Positions 47,648 through 62,207 of a stretch of 64,000 bases of DNA are shown piece by piece; position 1 is the first letter of the stretch, and each line of letters starts with the position of its first letter. Position numbers and translations under genes: made by a program. Under the pieces are notes generated by a model that made no database searches, was not told the DNA's origin, and saw only the letters and a program-made list of their open reading frames with translations. This DNA comes from Amphibalanus amphitrite (Eukaryota > Arthropoda > Thecostraca > Balanomorpha > Balanidae), in contig NW_024881539.1 in the NCBI RefSeq assembly GCF_019059575.1, forward strand, positions 496,001 to 560,000, in the 5' to 3' direction.

Positions 47648-49158
47648 TCAAGGCGCCTTTCCTCCGACAAATGAGGAGCTGTCATCCAAGAGTCAGCCGT
47701 CCCGTACCCTGTCACCTCCCCCTGGTCAGCCCGTCCTGCCCCCGCCCCACCATTAAACCTCTTAGAAGACAGAGTCGAGCCCGCAGAAGCTTCTCTGCCT
47801 CGCCCACCCCCTCTCAGTCGAGCCGGACTCCAGCTGCGGCACCGGAACTGCGACGTTTCCCTGCCCCGATCCCCCACTCCGCCCGCCCCCTCCCAGCCGG
47901 AACTGGCGCAGCACCCCCGCACTGTCCTAGTGCTACCAAAGGCCGAATCCACATACCCGTCCTGTCACTGACTGCATGTACGATCTCTCTTCCACTGTGT
48001 GACGCTCAATGTTTCGCATTTTATCTCTGCCTTGCTGGTCTTATATAGCATTTTCGTTCTCACAGAAATCCCTGCGACGCTCAATGTTTCGCATCTTATC
48101 TCTGCCTTTCTGGTCTTATATAGCATTTCCGTTCTCACAGAAATCCCAGCTTGCAGCATCCGTCACTTTTTCTGTGTCTGTCTCTACCCCGATCGCCTCT
48201 GCCGCTATCATCAGGGTCCGGGCCGGGGTCGAAGGCTGAGGATGGACGACGGACGGCGGACGCACCGGGCCGGAACCGGCGCGGCGATGACCGAGTGGGC
48301 CCCGGACGACCAGGCCCGGGTCACGTGGCTGTCGGGAACGACGCACGCCAATAGCGGCCGTCGTGGCCGACGGGGGCGGCTGGAGATGGCGCCGGGTCGC
48401 CGGTCGATGGTGGGTGGGTTCATCTCCGGTCACGGCGTGGATTTGATGAAGGGCGCACGGCAGCCGATGGGGATCATGGCTGATTTGGGTGTGGGAGGAA
48501 GGGAGGCTAGTGAAGACCAAAGCTTCTTTGGGGATGGATTCACGGAACTCAGCCGCAACCGTAGCACGAGAAGAGCTGAGTGGTCGAGCAGCCAGCCGTC
48601 GCAGAGAGTGAAAGGGAGGCCGGAAAAGTGGGCACCGGTGCCAGCGCCATGGACATCGGCGTCGCGTCGAGCAGCAGACCCGCATGGCAACAAGACACAC
48701 CGTTACCGAACTGGTCGGCGGTCGATGTTTATCGGAAGGCCAGCGAGCATAAGCATGCGCCCGAACGTCACAGCTGACAGACGAGCGGAGCGTTAGTAGC
48801 TTTCCAGGCATGTCGAACGAGCGAACAGCGATGAAATAATTATCGTAGTTGTATCGTCTAAAAGCGTGGCCGAGGAGATGTTAATGTGATCCCATGGCTT
48901 AGTGCTAATCCACAGGCGACGATTTAGCAGCCTAATATCGCATATGAGAAGGTAGTTTTCCATGGGTGATGTTGCAAGTGGCGGCTGCCTGATTTTATCT
49001 TTAATATTGGCTTTAATTTGTTATCAAAGATGCATCACGTCAGGTTACGTTAAAATCAAATCAGCGGTATTAAAACTATAATCCCTATATATGGCCTTGC
49101 TATTATCAGAAAATCAATTCATTGTTCCGATCCAGGTCAATCTATATTTTTCTGTCAC
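47648..49158. other. Intergenic DNA between piggyBac-like and hAT elements
   Basis: The GC-rich stretch at 48180-48780 yields overlapping long frames on both strands without domains. A 75-bp tandem duplication lies at 48001-48150. Confidence 0.5.
48001..48150. repeat. 75-bp tandem duplication
   Basis: The unit starts GACGCTCAATGTTTCGCAT and contains CTTATATAGCATTT. The second copy begins at 48076 with few changes. Confidence 0.88.
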
Positions 49159-49440
49159 CATTTTTCCAGTGCTGCCAGATGGTCAGGTAGAAAATCCTCC
49201 AGCGTCCGCGCTGAAATCCTCCAGATTCCTCCAGATTCTATAGTCGATCCACCGGTAACTTACCGAACATAAAAATCAGACCGTCATTAACACGGGGCAT
49301 TAATACAGATGCATTCCAATTCTCTTAATCATATATCACACTAGCAATGCTCTTTCGCAGCCATCGAACTGTCGTTACAAAATGTCAGACTGAACCATGG
49401 GTGCGCATAGGCGCATATATTTACCATACCTACTTATAGC

Positions 49441-51074
49441 TCACAGACCCTCTGGCCACTCACAGGAATAAATAACATCGCTGCGGAAGGCTGCCAGCAT
49501 CCGGTCAGAAACCTCGTAAGTCACACATGACTGACGGAAGTTGGCTAGGTATGATCGCACAGTCAATATCGCCTCAAGCATGTCAATGCCCATCGCATTT
49601 CGCTGTTTGCACTTAACTACATTCATAACAGAAAACAGACGCTCCACCGATGCATTTGAGACAGGCGTGCTCAAAATTGCCATCGCCAAATCAGACACGT
49701 GCTGGTATTTCTTTTCACCATTGGCCATGCATATTTCACTCATGTCTGCCCAAAACTGCTCGCGATCCTGGCCCGCGCCATCCTGGGTCAGCTCGTCGCG
49801 GTGCAGTGCGACCCACTCCCTCTCAACCTCATCTGGATCTCCCGATATCGTTGAAAATCTGGCAGCGATACCCGAGATGGAACGCCTCGGTCCAGCATCG
49901 GGTCCCACCGACAGTCGGGTCAAATCGGACAGCATTGCCACGTTGTCCGGAAGCCGTTTCTGAACCTGCTCTGCCAGGGCGACTAAAAACTCGCGGCACT
50001 TTTCACGAACAATCACACCTTGTGCATCTGAAACCTTCCCCTCCTCTATATGATACGTATGTCCGAGGAACACTGCTCGGGCTGGAATGAGGTTCGCACG
50101 TATATCAAGTCCTGGCAGCTGGTCAGCAGATGTACCTTTCAGTGTTGCCGGCATCACAATTTGTTGGAGCAAGTCCTGCACAAATGACTGCAAGTCTTTG
50201 TGAATTACACAAGGATCGGGGTTTACGCTCTGAAACACTCTGTTCAGACGGTCGATAGCCTTCAGCTGTGACGACATGAAGGTCAGGTAAAGATGGTTTT
50301 GCGGGTCGTTGTACATGTTATACAACACCTCTGCCTGATAGCACCTATCCCGGTCTTTCGCGAGTTGAAATATCATTTTCAACTCGTGGTACTGATCCAA
50401 AATGGTGCTCACCGCTTTCCCACGACTTAGCCACCTTGTCTCTGCCACCTTAGGGATTTTGATGTTGTTCTCTCCGGGATTGAGAGTCTTAAAGACTTGT
50501 TCGTACTCCCTTTGACGTTTTGGGCTTAGAGCGAACCAATTGTGCGTCTCTCGAATGAGATAGTCCAGATGCCGGGGAAGCACGGCACACGCATGACTAG
50601 CTGCCAAGTTCAGAGAGTGACACAAACATCGGACTACCATGAGGTGAGGGACCTTATCCTTCAACAGAGTACTGACAGAATGATGCCGACCTACCATACT
50701 ACTCGCCCCATCAACACCGATCCCAACGAGCCTATGCACTGGGAGACCGTCCTTCTCGAGTGCGTCGAGCACCGCCTGCGTGATGGCATCCGCCGTCACC
50801 GACTCCAGTTTAATCAGGCGATACAGGGTGGTTATCACGCGCTTATGACGCCTGCTAAAATAGCGGACCATCACACCCAAACACTGGCAATCCGAAACAT
50901 CTGTAGACTCATCTATAACCAGGCTGAAGAAGGATCCCTTCATGTCTTGAAGGAGTTCATCGTGAAGGACCGGTCCCAGGATGTGCTTGATGATGCCGGA
51001 ACACTTAGTGCGATGAAGGCGTAGGTCCTTCAGGATCGCGGATTTGGGGTCCACACGTTTCGACAGGACCTCAC
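49441..51074 (-). CDS. hAT transposase exon 2 (catalytic and dimerisation domains)
   Basis: Begins EVLSKRVDPKSAILKDLRLH after acceptor GCTAAG and runs 544 codons to stop at 49443-49441. An in-frame TAA ends in the acceptor itself, so the exon cannot extend further upstream. Confidence 0.93.
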
Positions 51075-52148
51075 CTTAGCAAAGGACGGGGAATAAGGAT
51101 ATGTCAGCGGGAGAAATGAGTGATGCTGAACAGTTGGGAGGAGGGAGAGAATGTTATATTATAAAACATTTGAACCTTGCGTTTTTGAAAACACAACTGT
51201 ACTCCAAATCACCCAGAGCCACTCATATTACCAAATGAACGTATGCATTTTTATGACCGGTTTATGCACATATAGGTAGGCATCGTCGACAAATATGTAG
51301 ACATATATAGGCATTGAAAAATCAAGGTGGCTAAGGAATTATCTTCTATGAGCTGTTTTTATTATTGAAATCTTACGAGAATGCGTCAAAACTGACATGG
51401 GAAAATATCATACGTACGAACAGAAGAAACGCATTTTAACCCTACTCCATTTACATTAAATCAGACTTGAAATGACAGGAAAGGAATCAGGAAGATTCCA
51501 TTACTCCGGAGCTAGATTGAGAGGCAAAATAACCACGATTTTACCTAACTCATATTAATCCGACATGCAACGTCAAATAAATTGAACTCACGGTAAATTT
51601 TGCGAAAAATTAAGTAGGTATAGTCTGATTTTTTAAGCCTGAATATCCATTTAAAGTACCAAAATCAAATTATCACGCGCTGTCGGCTATATTTAACATT
51701 GGCGCTGTTATTAAAAAGTCAAGAAATTAGTCAATTTTGGTACTTCGAGCGCAGATGACGATGGTCAGGCTGAAAAGATCAGGGTATAGTAACTAATACC
51801 TGGCACGGATCCAGACTCACCGAGATGGTCCACCGATGCGTTCGATCCATGCTCAGCAATGTGTAGAGCCAAATGCAGCTCCGCCCGTTTCACCGACTCC
51901 ACATGGCTTGACGTGGCAGCTGGGAAACACTGATTTATTCTGGCTGACTTAACACCCACAGCGCTTTTCTTGTGCTTTGCAGACTTAGCATGGTCTTCGA
52001 GATCTTTGTGCTTCGCCATGTGCGTCGATCCACACCATTTGCACCGCGCACGAGAGCTGTCGCCCTCAACTGGTGCCAACCAACCGCGGAGAGCAGGCTC
52101 TTTCTCCCAATCCGATTTGTACCGTTGTGTGTACTGGTGTTTTCCCAT
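49441..52148 (-). CDS. hAT-family transposase with N-terminal BED-like zinc finger, two exons, intact
   Basis: Exon 1 is 52148-51821 and exon 2 is 51074-49441. The join (ATCTCG|GTGAGT ... CTAAG|GTGAGG) is in phase and gives 1962 nt, 653 aa. Seen: zinc finger with CKWC and DHAKSAKH (residues about 37-60); RNase H-like core with VIDESTDVSD (first catalytic Asp) and VGIGVDGASSM (second Asp); RCLCHSLNLA (the hAT C-x-x-H helix); TRWLSRG; C-terminal dimerisation region with SNASVERLFSVMN (third acidic residue, Glu). It would cut and paste the surrounding element. Host domestication is unlikely since the termini and target duplication are intact. Subfamily placement (ZBED/SCAND3-like) is inferred. 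Confidence 0.93.
51075..51820 (-). other. Intron of the hAT transposase gene
   Basis: 746 bp, AT-rich, with consensus GTGAGT donor and TTTGCTAAG acceptor. Confidence 0.88.
51821..52148 (-). CDS. hAT transposase exon 1 (zinc finger)
   Basis: Starts MGKHQYTQRYKSDWEK. Contains the CKWC/H-x5-H finger and ends in SVDHLG at donor ATCTCG|GTGAGT. Confidence 0.9.
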
Positions 52149-52585
52149 GCTTGAAAATGATCACAATTCGGTAGGTACAAATAAAAATAAGGCAAATTAC
52201 TCGCAACACGACATCTCACATCACATCACAACCGGAAAGAAGGAATTTGTAAAGTGTAAACAAAACGATTCAAATCGTCAAAACAAGCAGAAACAATATT
52301 CAAGAATTCCTAAGATAAATAAGTAAAACACAATGATAAAGGCAAATAGGTTGTTGTGAATGATTATGAACACTTTTTTGTGTGTGTAATTTATTATATG
52401 TAAACATTATTCAGGATCATGCAATTTTCCCCTTTTTTTAAAGTGTCATTTTATTGGTAACATAAATCCTCCAGATTTTCCTCCAGAAAGTGAAATCCTC
52501 CAGATTGAAAATTCACCCTCGGAGTCACGCTCTAAATCCTCCAGATTTGCGGAAATCCTCCGAATCTGGCAGCACTGCATTTTTC

Positions 52586-55437
52586 TCAGCTCACACTCAT
52601 TTTTCTTTGATCATGCCGCTGCACGTGCTCAAATTCAGCATCATCATCTGCGGCACGTAACAGGTGAAGTCACAGGCCACATTCGAGAGTCGCAAAAGAA
52701 ATTTAGCGTCACGGCCACCATGATCGAATTCATCATTTCACAGCATCGATGTTGGGATAGTGGATGCTAGATGATGCCGGAACTCTTTCAAGAATTCTAA
52801 TCTCTACAAAATATTTATCAACCAGCCACTAGCCTGGGATCGATGCTTGGCACACAAACTGCAGCATAAACCGATGCCAACTGGCCCTTTAAATCATGGG
52901 ACGAAATCCTCGCGACGTTTTCGGGCGGCGTCTCGGTTGGGTCCTGGCAATCTGTCACTGTCCCATGGATGACATGCCCCATCAGTCACCCTTCCCGGCG
53001 GCGCCGACAGCGGACCCGTCGACCCACCGCGGCCATCACCGAGCACCCGGCCGACGGCAGAAGAGTGGCCCGCAAATTAACGCGTCAGCGGGCCTCGGAC
53101 GCTTTATTGGCATCGTTTAGCACGAACCGTTCACTCGGGTCACGGGCGACCTCCAATGATCTAGAGCGCCCACCGACGAGAAACCTTTTCGAAAAATTCA
53201 GCCCAGCCCAGCTGGTATCGGCCGGTCTCAGCTGGCCGTAACTGGTCTTGGCTGGCTCGTCAGGGGCAGACGACGAGGACGGGATGACATGCGAGCTAAA
53301 CCAACGGAACACGGGCACCCTGGCGTGCGCGGCTGCGGCGTCCGACAGGTTTTAAATGGGACAAAGCCCTTCTCGCGGGAGCCTTGGCGTAACGGTACAG
53401 CCAGTGAGATGGCTGGCGTATCCACGAGACAAGAGCTCGGCTCTCGGTAAACGTCTTGCTCAAGGAAAGTCCGCAGTTGCCATGAACGCCAAAACGATGA
53501 CACCAACCAGCCCTGGCGGAAGGAAGGTACGGTGCGCGACGACCCGACGGCGCCGGTTAGCAGCCAGGCAAAACTGCAACGAGACCGACCGCCACGTCAC
53601 ACAAAACAACACATCTCTGGCTGCCGATTTCCTGCATCACGAGTACCCGGTTGATTGAAGTGCAGCTCCGGGCAGAGCGGCAGCAGTTCTTTGCACATAC
53701 AAATACAGACCGGTGGCGGAACATCAACAAACGAGTGATGGACCACGGGCGGCGGGCGGCGTGCGCAGTGGCCAGAGACAACGCAGCTGTCGCCTCCGGC
53801 GGCCGCAGAGCCATCCCGGGGTGGCCGCGGGGCCAGAGTAAACACACAAACATTTGTACAACACGGCAGGACGGGGAGATGATGGCAGCAGCGGCAGCGG
53901 CCAGGATATCTGGGAACCTCCCACCGGGTGTGGTGGGGGACAGGGACGTGAGGCGAGACATGCATTGATAGTCTCAGATGCAAGGTGTAATACGCTCGGA
54001 CCGGAGCTTCGCCTGCTGTCTGACGGCGCTATGTCAGTAATGACGTGGAAGGCCGGCGCGCCGTCCCTGCTGACGTGGCTGGCGACGATGGAACGGCGGC
54101 CGCCACCGGGACGGGGACGGAGATGATACGAAACTGATGGGGATAAACGAGGGGCGGCCAGCGCGCACCGATCGCACCGGCAAGTGGGTCAAACGAGCCA
54201 CGGATCCAGGGAGACAGTCAATGGTAAATGCACAGAGGGACAAAGAAAGACGGAAGTCGGAAGGAACTTCGACAGAACAAGGGGACCCCAGAAAAGCGCG
54301 GAAGGATGCACCACCTCCTCTTTGGCGACAGTGAATGAGCGGCGGATGAAGCGAAGAGGGTGAGAGTGAGAGGGTGGTGGAGCGAGAGCGAGAGGCGATG
54401 GAGCGAGAGCCGGTATCGATCGATGACAGGGGAGTGAGTGCGTGTGAGACTGGGCCGAGGGAGAAAAGATTACTGAGTCGGAGGGAAACCGGGACGGTGG
54501 CGCAGCTCTGCTACCTACATTAGTGACGCTACACCGAGGTCCCAAAACGCGGACCGACGCGACAAATCGACGAATCAGGGGACGAATCGACCAGCGGCCC
54601 AGCGGCGAGGCGGTGGAGTCTGTGAACAGGTCGATATGATCCACACGACACGCAGACAGGCGGACAGCCGCGGACCTTTGCCGTCACCGCTGTCCAAATA
54701 AGGCACAGTTCACCCTGCCGTCACGGGCGGAGCTACCGTCAGCCGTCCGTCCAGTCCACCCCGCCCCCTGTTCAAGGCTCAGTAGCGGCACCCAGTCCGA
54801 CAATCGTGACCTACCGATCGGACCCTTCACTGCACCGCTCGGTTGAGAGCGCAGGCGGACTGGTCATCGGCCGTGTGGTGGAGGCGGCCAGTCACGCCTC
54901 TCAGCCGCACGGCGAGCTCCGAGCGGCAGACCGTGCCAGGCTACAGCTGATACACCGATCGGGTGAACGGGGCGGAGTGCCCGGGAGCGGGGCGGCCGGG
55001 GTGACTGGTCCTGGATGGTACGAGGATTGGTGGCCGCTGTCCAAGATTGGGTGACCGAATATGAGCAGGGTTCCTCCCACAAGGTCCACAAACCTCTCGT
55101 ATGGGAAACTGACGTTTTTTCTCTCTGCCGTAGACCTCTGCATAACGATATACAGCGGTTATATGTCTGCCCATGTAATAATACGGGAGAAGTAAACCAG
55201 TAAAAGCAATTTACACAAAATACCAATTTTCCACCAGGCAGACCAACACACAACATCTACTAGTATTATAATAAATATAGTAATTTTAGCATGTAAGATA
55301 GCACTGAAAACCACAAACCACGACATTAGGGTCACTCTCACACCACCATCGTTCCCCGTCCGCCGCTTTGGCCCCAGCGCCACGCCGGTCCGTCCAAACT
55401 CGGAGACGGTCCGTAGCACATCTGAGACGGTCCGCAG
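52586..55437. other. Intergenic DNA right of the hAT element
   Basis: Mixed unique DNA with GC-rich blocks (52960-53260, 53740-54130). Overlapping frames on both strands show no domain. An untranslated OATP exon could lie here but cannot be shown. Confidence 0.45.
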
Positions 55438-55445
55438 CTCGGTCG

Positions 55446-57754
55446 CAGTGGCGGATCTACGTTGGGGCAAAATGGGCAATTGCCCCCCCTAAACGGAAAA
55501 CCTCTGGGCAAACATATCTTTTTGCCCCCCCCTAAAAAACTACAACTTGAATACTAAAAATATGGTGTTTGAAAATAAAATGTGAAATAAATGGAGGACT
55601 AGAAGGTTGTCATATTCGTGATATTAAGTTGTGAGCTGATCCTAAAATACACCTACAACCTACATCTACAACCAAAACCTACTTGTGCCATTATTGAAAT
55701 TAGACTAACTTAACTAATAGTGCGAGATAGGTTTCTGAGAGGAATAACGTAAAGAAGATTACCAATCGCGGCTTTTTCATGAGCCATACCGTTATCTAAC
55801 GGGGACAAACACAGAAAGGCTCAGTCAGAGCTTTTGGTTTGCGAGGTGTTGGAGAAGCTCAGTATGTTGTGGGAACTTAACGCTGTTCAGTGTGATTCCG
55901 TTGGCTGTTGCGCTGTGGTCCTATGTAGTCTGTAGAAGCATCGTTTATCTCCTCTCGAAAGTAACACTTATTGTATAATTTTGCTAGCTCGCGAAGTTTA
56001 GTCCCAAAGTTAAGGAATGTTCATTGTAATTGCATCAATAAATGCAGTACCGAAAACAAATGCGCCGTTCTTCGTCTATTTCTTGTTGGGATTCTTAATC
56101 GACTGATCTCATTTTCTATTACCGGAAACAACTGTTAACCCGCGCCGGGCCGGTGCTCTGAGATTCCGCGCCGGGCCGCGGGGGTGTCTGAACACCCCCC
56201 TTCTAACTCGGCTCCTGGGCCACGTAGCGACACGCAGAAAGCAGCAATCGAAAGAACGTCAAAAATAAGGACGAAAACACTTCGGTCATTTTTTGGGTCA
56301 GGTCAAAGGTCAGGTCACCAGAGGTCACCAAAGGTAAAATGTTGACTATTTCAACATTTTGGAAACTGCCAACGGCTATCTCGGGAACCGATAGAGCTAC
56401 AGCGCCGCAAAAAAGCGCATTCGATAGCCCCTTTACAGACCTTTCTGAGCAATGTTCTCAGATTTGACCTCAGGTCAACGGTTTAGCCTCCAGAGGTCAA
56501 AAACCCCAAAATAGCCGTTTTTACGAAAAACGTTTTTTTCGGCAATAACTTTTGACTCAAAAGAGCTATGACATTACTTTTGCCAGCATCGTGTTCCTCT
56601 CGTCGAGACGCGTCGAATGAACTATAATTTGACCTTGAAAGGTCAACTTGAAAATTTGACCTCAGGTCAAGGTCATGACCTGACCGGAAAAGGTCATGTT
56701 GCATATCAGTCGATCCGCAACGTCGAGCCGAACACATCTAAGGCGTTTTCAGCGCTCTAGCACGCCTCTATCAGAAGTTATCATCGAAAAACTGTTAGAT
56801 TCTGTTCGTGACCTGAGATGACCTCGGGGACATAACGAGGGGTCACAGTTGCCATTTTCTGGTTCAGTGTGTCTATTTTACCTACATCTCGATGTTTGAG
56901 AGTGTCTAGAATAGCGTTCGTGCAAAACAGACGCTTTTCAATTTTCTCCCATTGACTTATAATGGAGAGGCCGCAAAATTGACCTGACCTTAGGTCACCG
57001 ATATCAAACTTCCGAGATATACATTTTATACATAGTGTTGCTCTAATCAATCGCTGAAAGTTTCAAGGCAATCGTTCAGTCGGTGTAGCTATGACGAGCA
57101 TTCTTATTTTTTCTGAGGTGAGGTCACTTGGCGTGACCTGGTGACCTGACCTAAGATGACCTGGGTCTGAAATTTTCACAACATGTGCGGAAAAGATGCA
57201 CAAACAGGTGTGCCAAAAACGGCGGCGCTCCGCGCCGCCGTTTTTGAGATATCTGCGAAAAACCGCAGGGGGGGGGGTGTTCAAACACCCCCCGGCCCGG
57301 CGCGGGTACGTTTAACTACGTGGCAACCCTGACTGCGTATAGTATCGCAGGTACGCTGATGTGGCCTTTGGTCGTGGGCATTTACACATGAACCTACTGC
57401 TGCGACCCTTATCGGTCTCCGGATACAGAAGCCCTTGAGAACCGGCGCGGGCGGACCTTTCGGACGAGGTCTTGCCGAGGTGATGCGGGAGGTAGAGGAC
57501 GGACCGTCCATAGCGCCGGTGAGCTATTCTCTAACTATCTCCCGGAGTCAGGGTGGCTGCAAATTTTTTTTGCGCTGCCCTGGCTTGGCCGGACTGACAA
57601 AAATGTAAAAAATCAAAAAAAAAATCCCGAAATCCGAGGAGAAAAAAGGGGTAGCTCGTTTTTTTTCCTAAGACTGGACGTTTGAAATTCTCGCCGACTT
57701 GCCTGGCGGCGCAATGTTTGCCCCCCCTAAACTCAAATCCTAAATCCGCCACTG
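55446..57754. mobile_element. Non-autonomous hAT-like element (2309 bp) with 8-bp target duplication
   Basis: Ends CAGTGGCGGATCTACG and complement of CAGTGGCGGATTTAGG, flanked by ctcggtcg on both sides (55438-55445, 57755-57762). G/C-runs (TTGCCCCCCCTAAA) lie just inside each end. It is interrupted by a second inverted-repeat element at about 56138-57307. No transposase frame. Confidence 0.88.
56138..57307. mobile_element. Nested inverted-repeat element rich in AGGTCA motifs
   Basis: Left end ACCCGCGCCGGGCCGG, right end its complement. Both continue to a GGGGTGTYTGAACACCCCCC palindrome. No certain target duplication. The interior has many AGGTCA/TGACCT hexamers, including a direct repeat with 1-bp spacer (AGGTCAAAGGTCA, 56300-56312). 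No coding capacity. Confidence 0.75.
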
Positions 57755-57762
57755 CTCGGTCG

Positions 57763-61872
<4,110 letters not shown>

Positions 61873-61880
61873 ATCAAAAC

Positions 61881-62199
61881 CAGGGCTGCGGAGTCGATGG
61901 ATTTTCGGCGACTCCGACTCCGACTCCGACTCCGGCTTCAAAAAACCAGCTCCGACTCCGACTCCGACTCCGACTCCGACTCCGGGCAGAATTGTCGACT
62001 TCGACCGACTCCAACTCCCGACTCCGACTCCGCAGACCTAGCAGGGCTGCGGAGTCGACAGATTTTCGGTGACTCCGACTCCGACTCCGGCTCGGGTTTC
62101 TAAAATCGACTCCGACTCCGACTCCGACTCCGACTCCGGTCACAACTGTCGACTCCGACCGACTCCGACTCCGACTCCGACTCCGACTCCGCATCCCTG
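61881..62199. mobile_element. hAT-like MITE (319 bp) made of GACTCC hexamers, 8-bp target duplication
   Basis: Ends CAGGGCTGCGGAGTC and (reverse complement) CAGGGATGCGGAGTC, flanked by atcaaaac at 61873-61880 and 62200-62207. It is an internal tandem dimer: a second copy of the left terminus (CAGGGCTGCGGAGTCGACAG) begins near 62042. Most of the body is (GACTCC)n. Open frames (SDSDSD, TPTPTP, RSRSRS) are repeat artefacts. Confidence 0.88.
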
Positions 62200-62207
62200 A
62201 TCAAAAC

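Larger units (their letters stand above)
49167..52577 (-). mobile_element. Complete hAT DNA transposon (3411 bp) with perfect 8-bp target duplication
   Basis: Terminal inverted repeats CAGTGCTGCCAGAT (49167-49180) and complement (52564-52577) are flanked by identical 8-bp duplications catttttc (49159-49166, 52578-52585). Inside is one intact transposase gene on the minus strand. Subterminal regions carry repeats of ATCCTCCAGA, probable transposase binding sites as known in hAT elements. All parts needed for autonomous movement appear present. Confidence 0.95.

Noticed and set aside
48116-48811. 231-codon minus and 265-codon plus frames over the same DNA
   Set aside because: Mutually overlapping frames in GC-rich sequence, partly over a tandem duplication; no domain.
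49541-51024. Plus-strand frames opposite the hAT transposase
   Set aside because: Antisense shadows of an intact, motif-bearing minus-strand exon.
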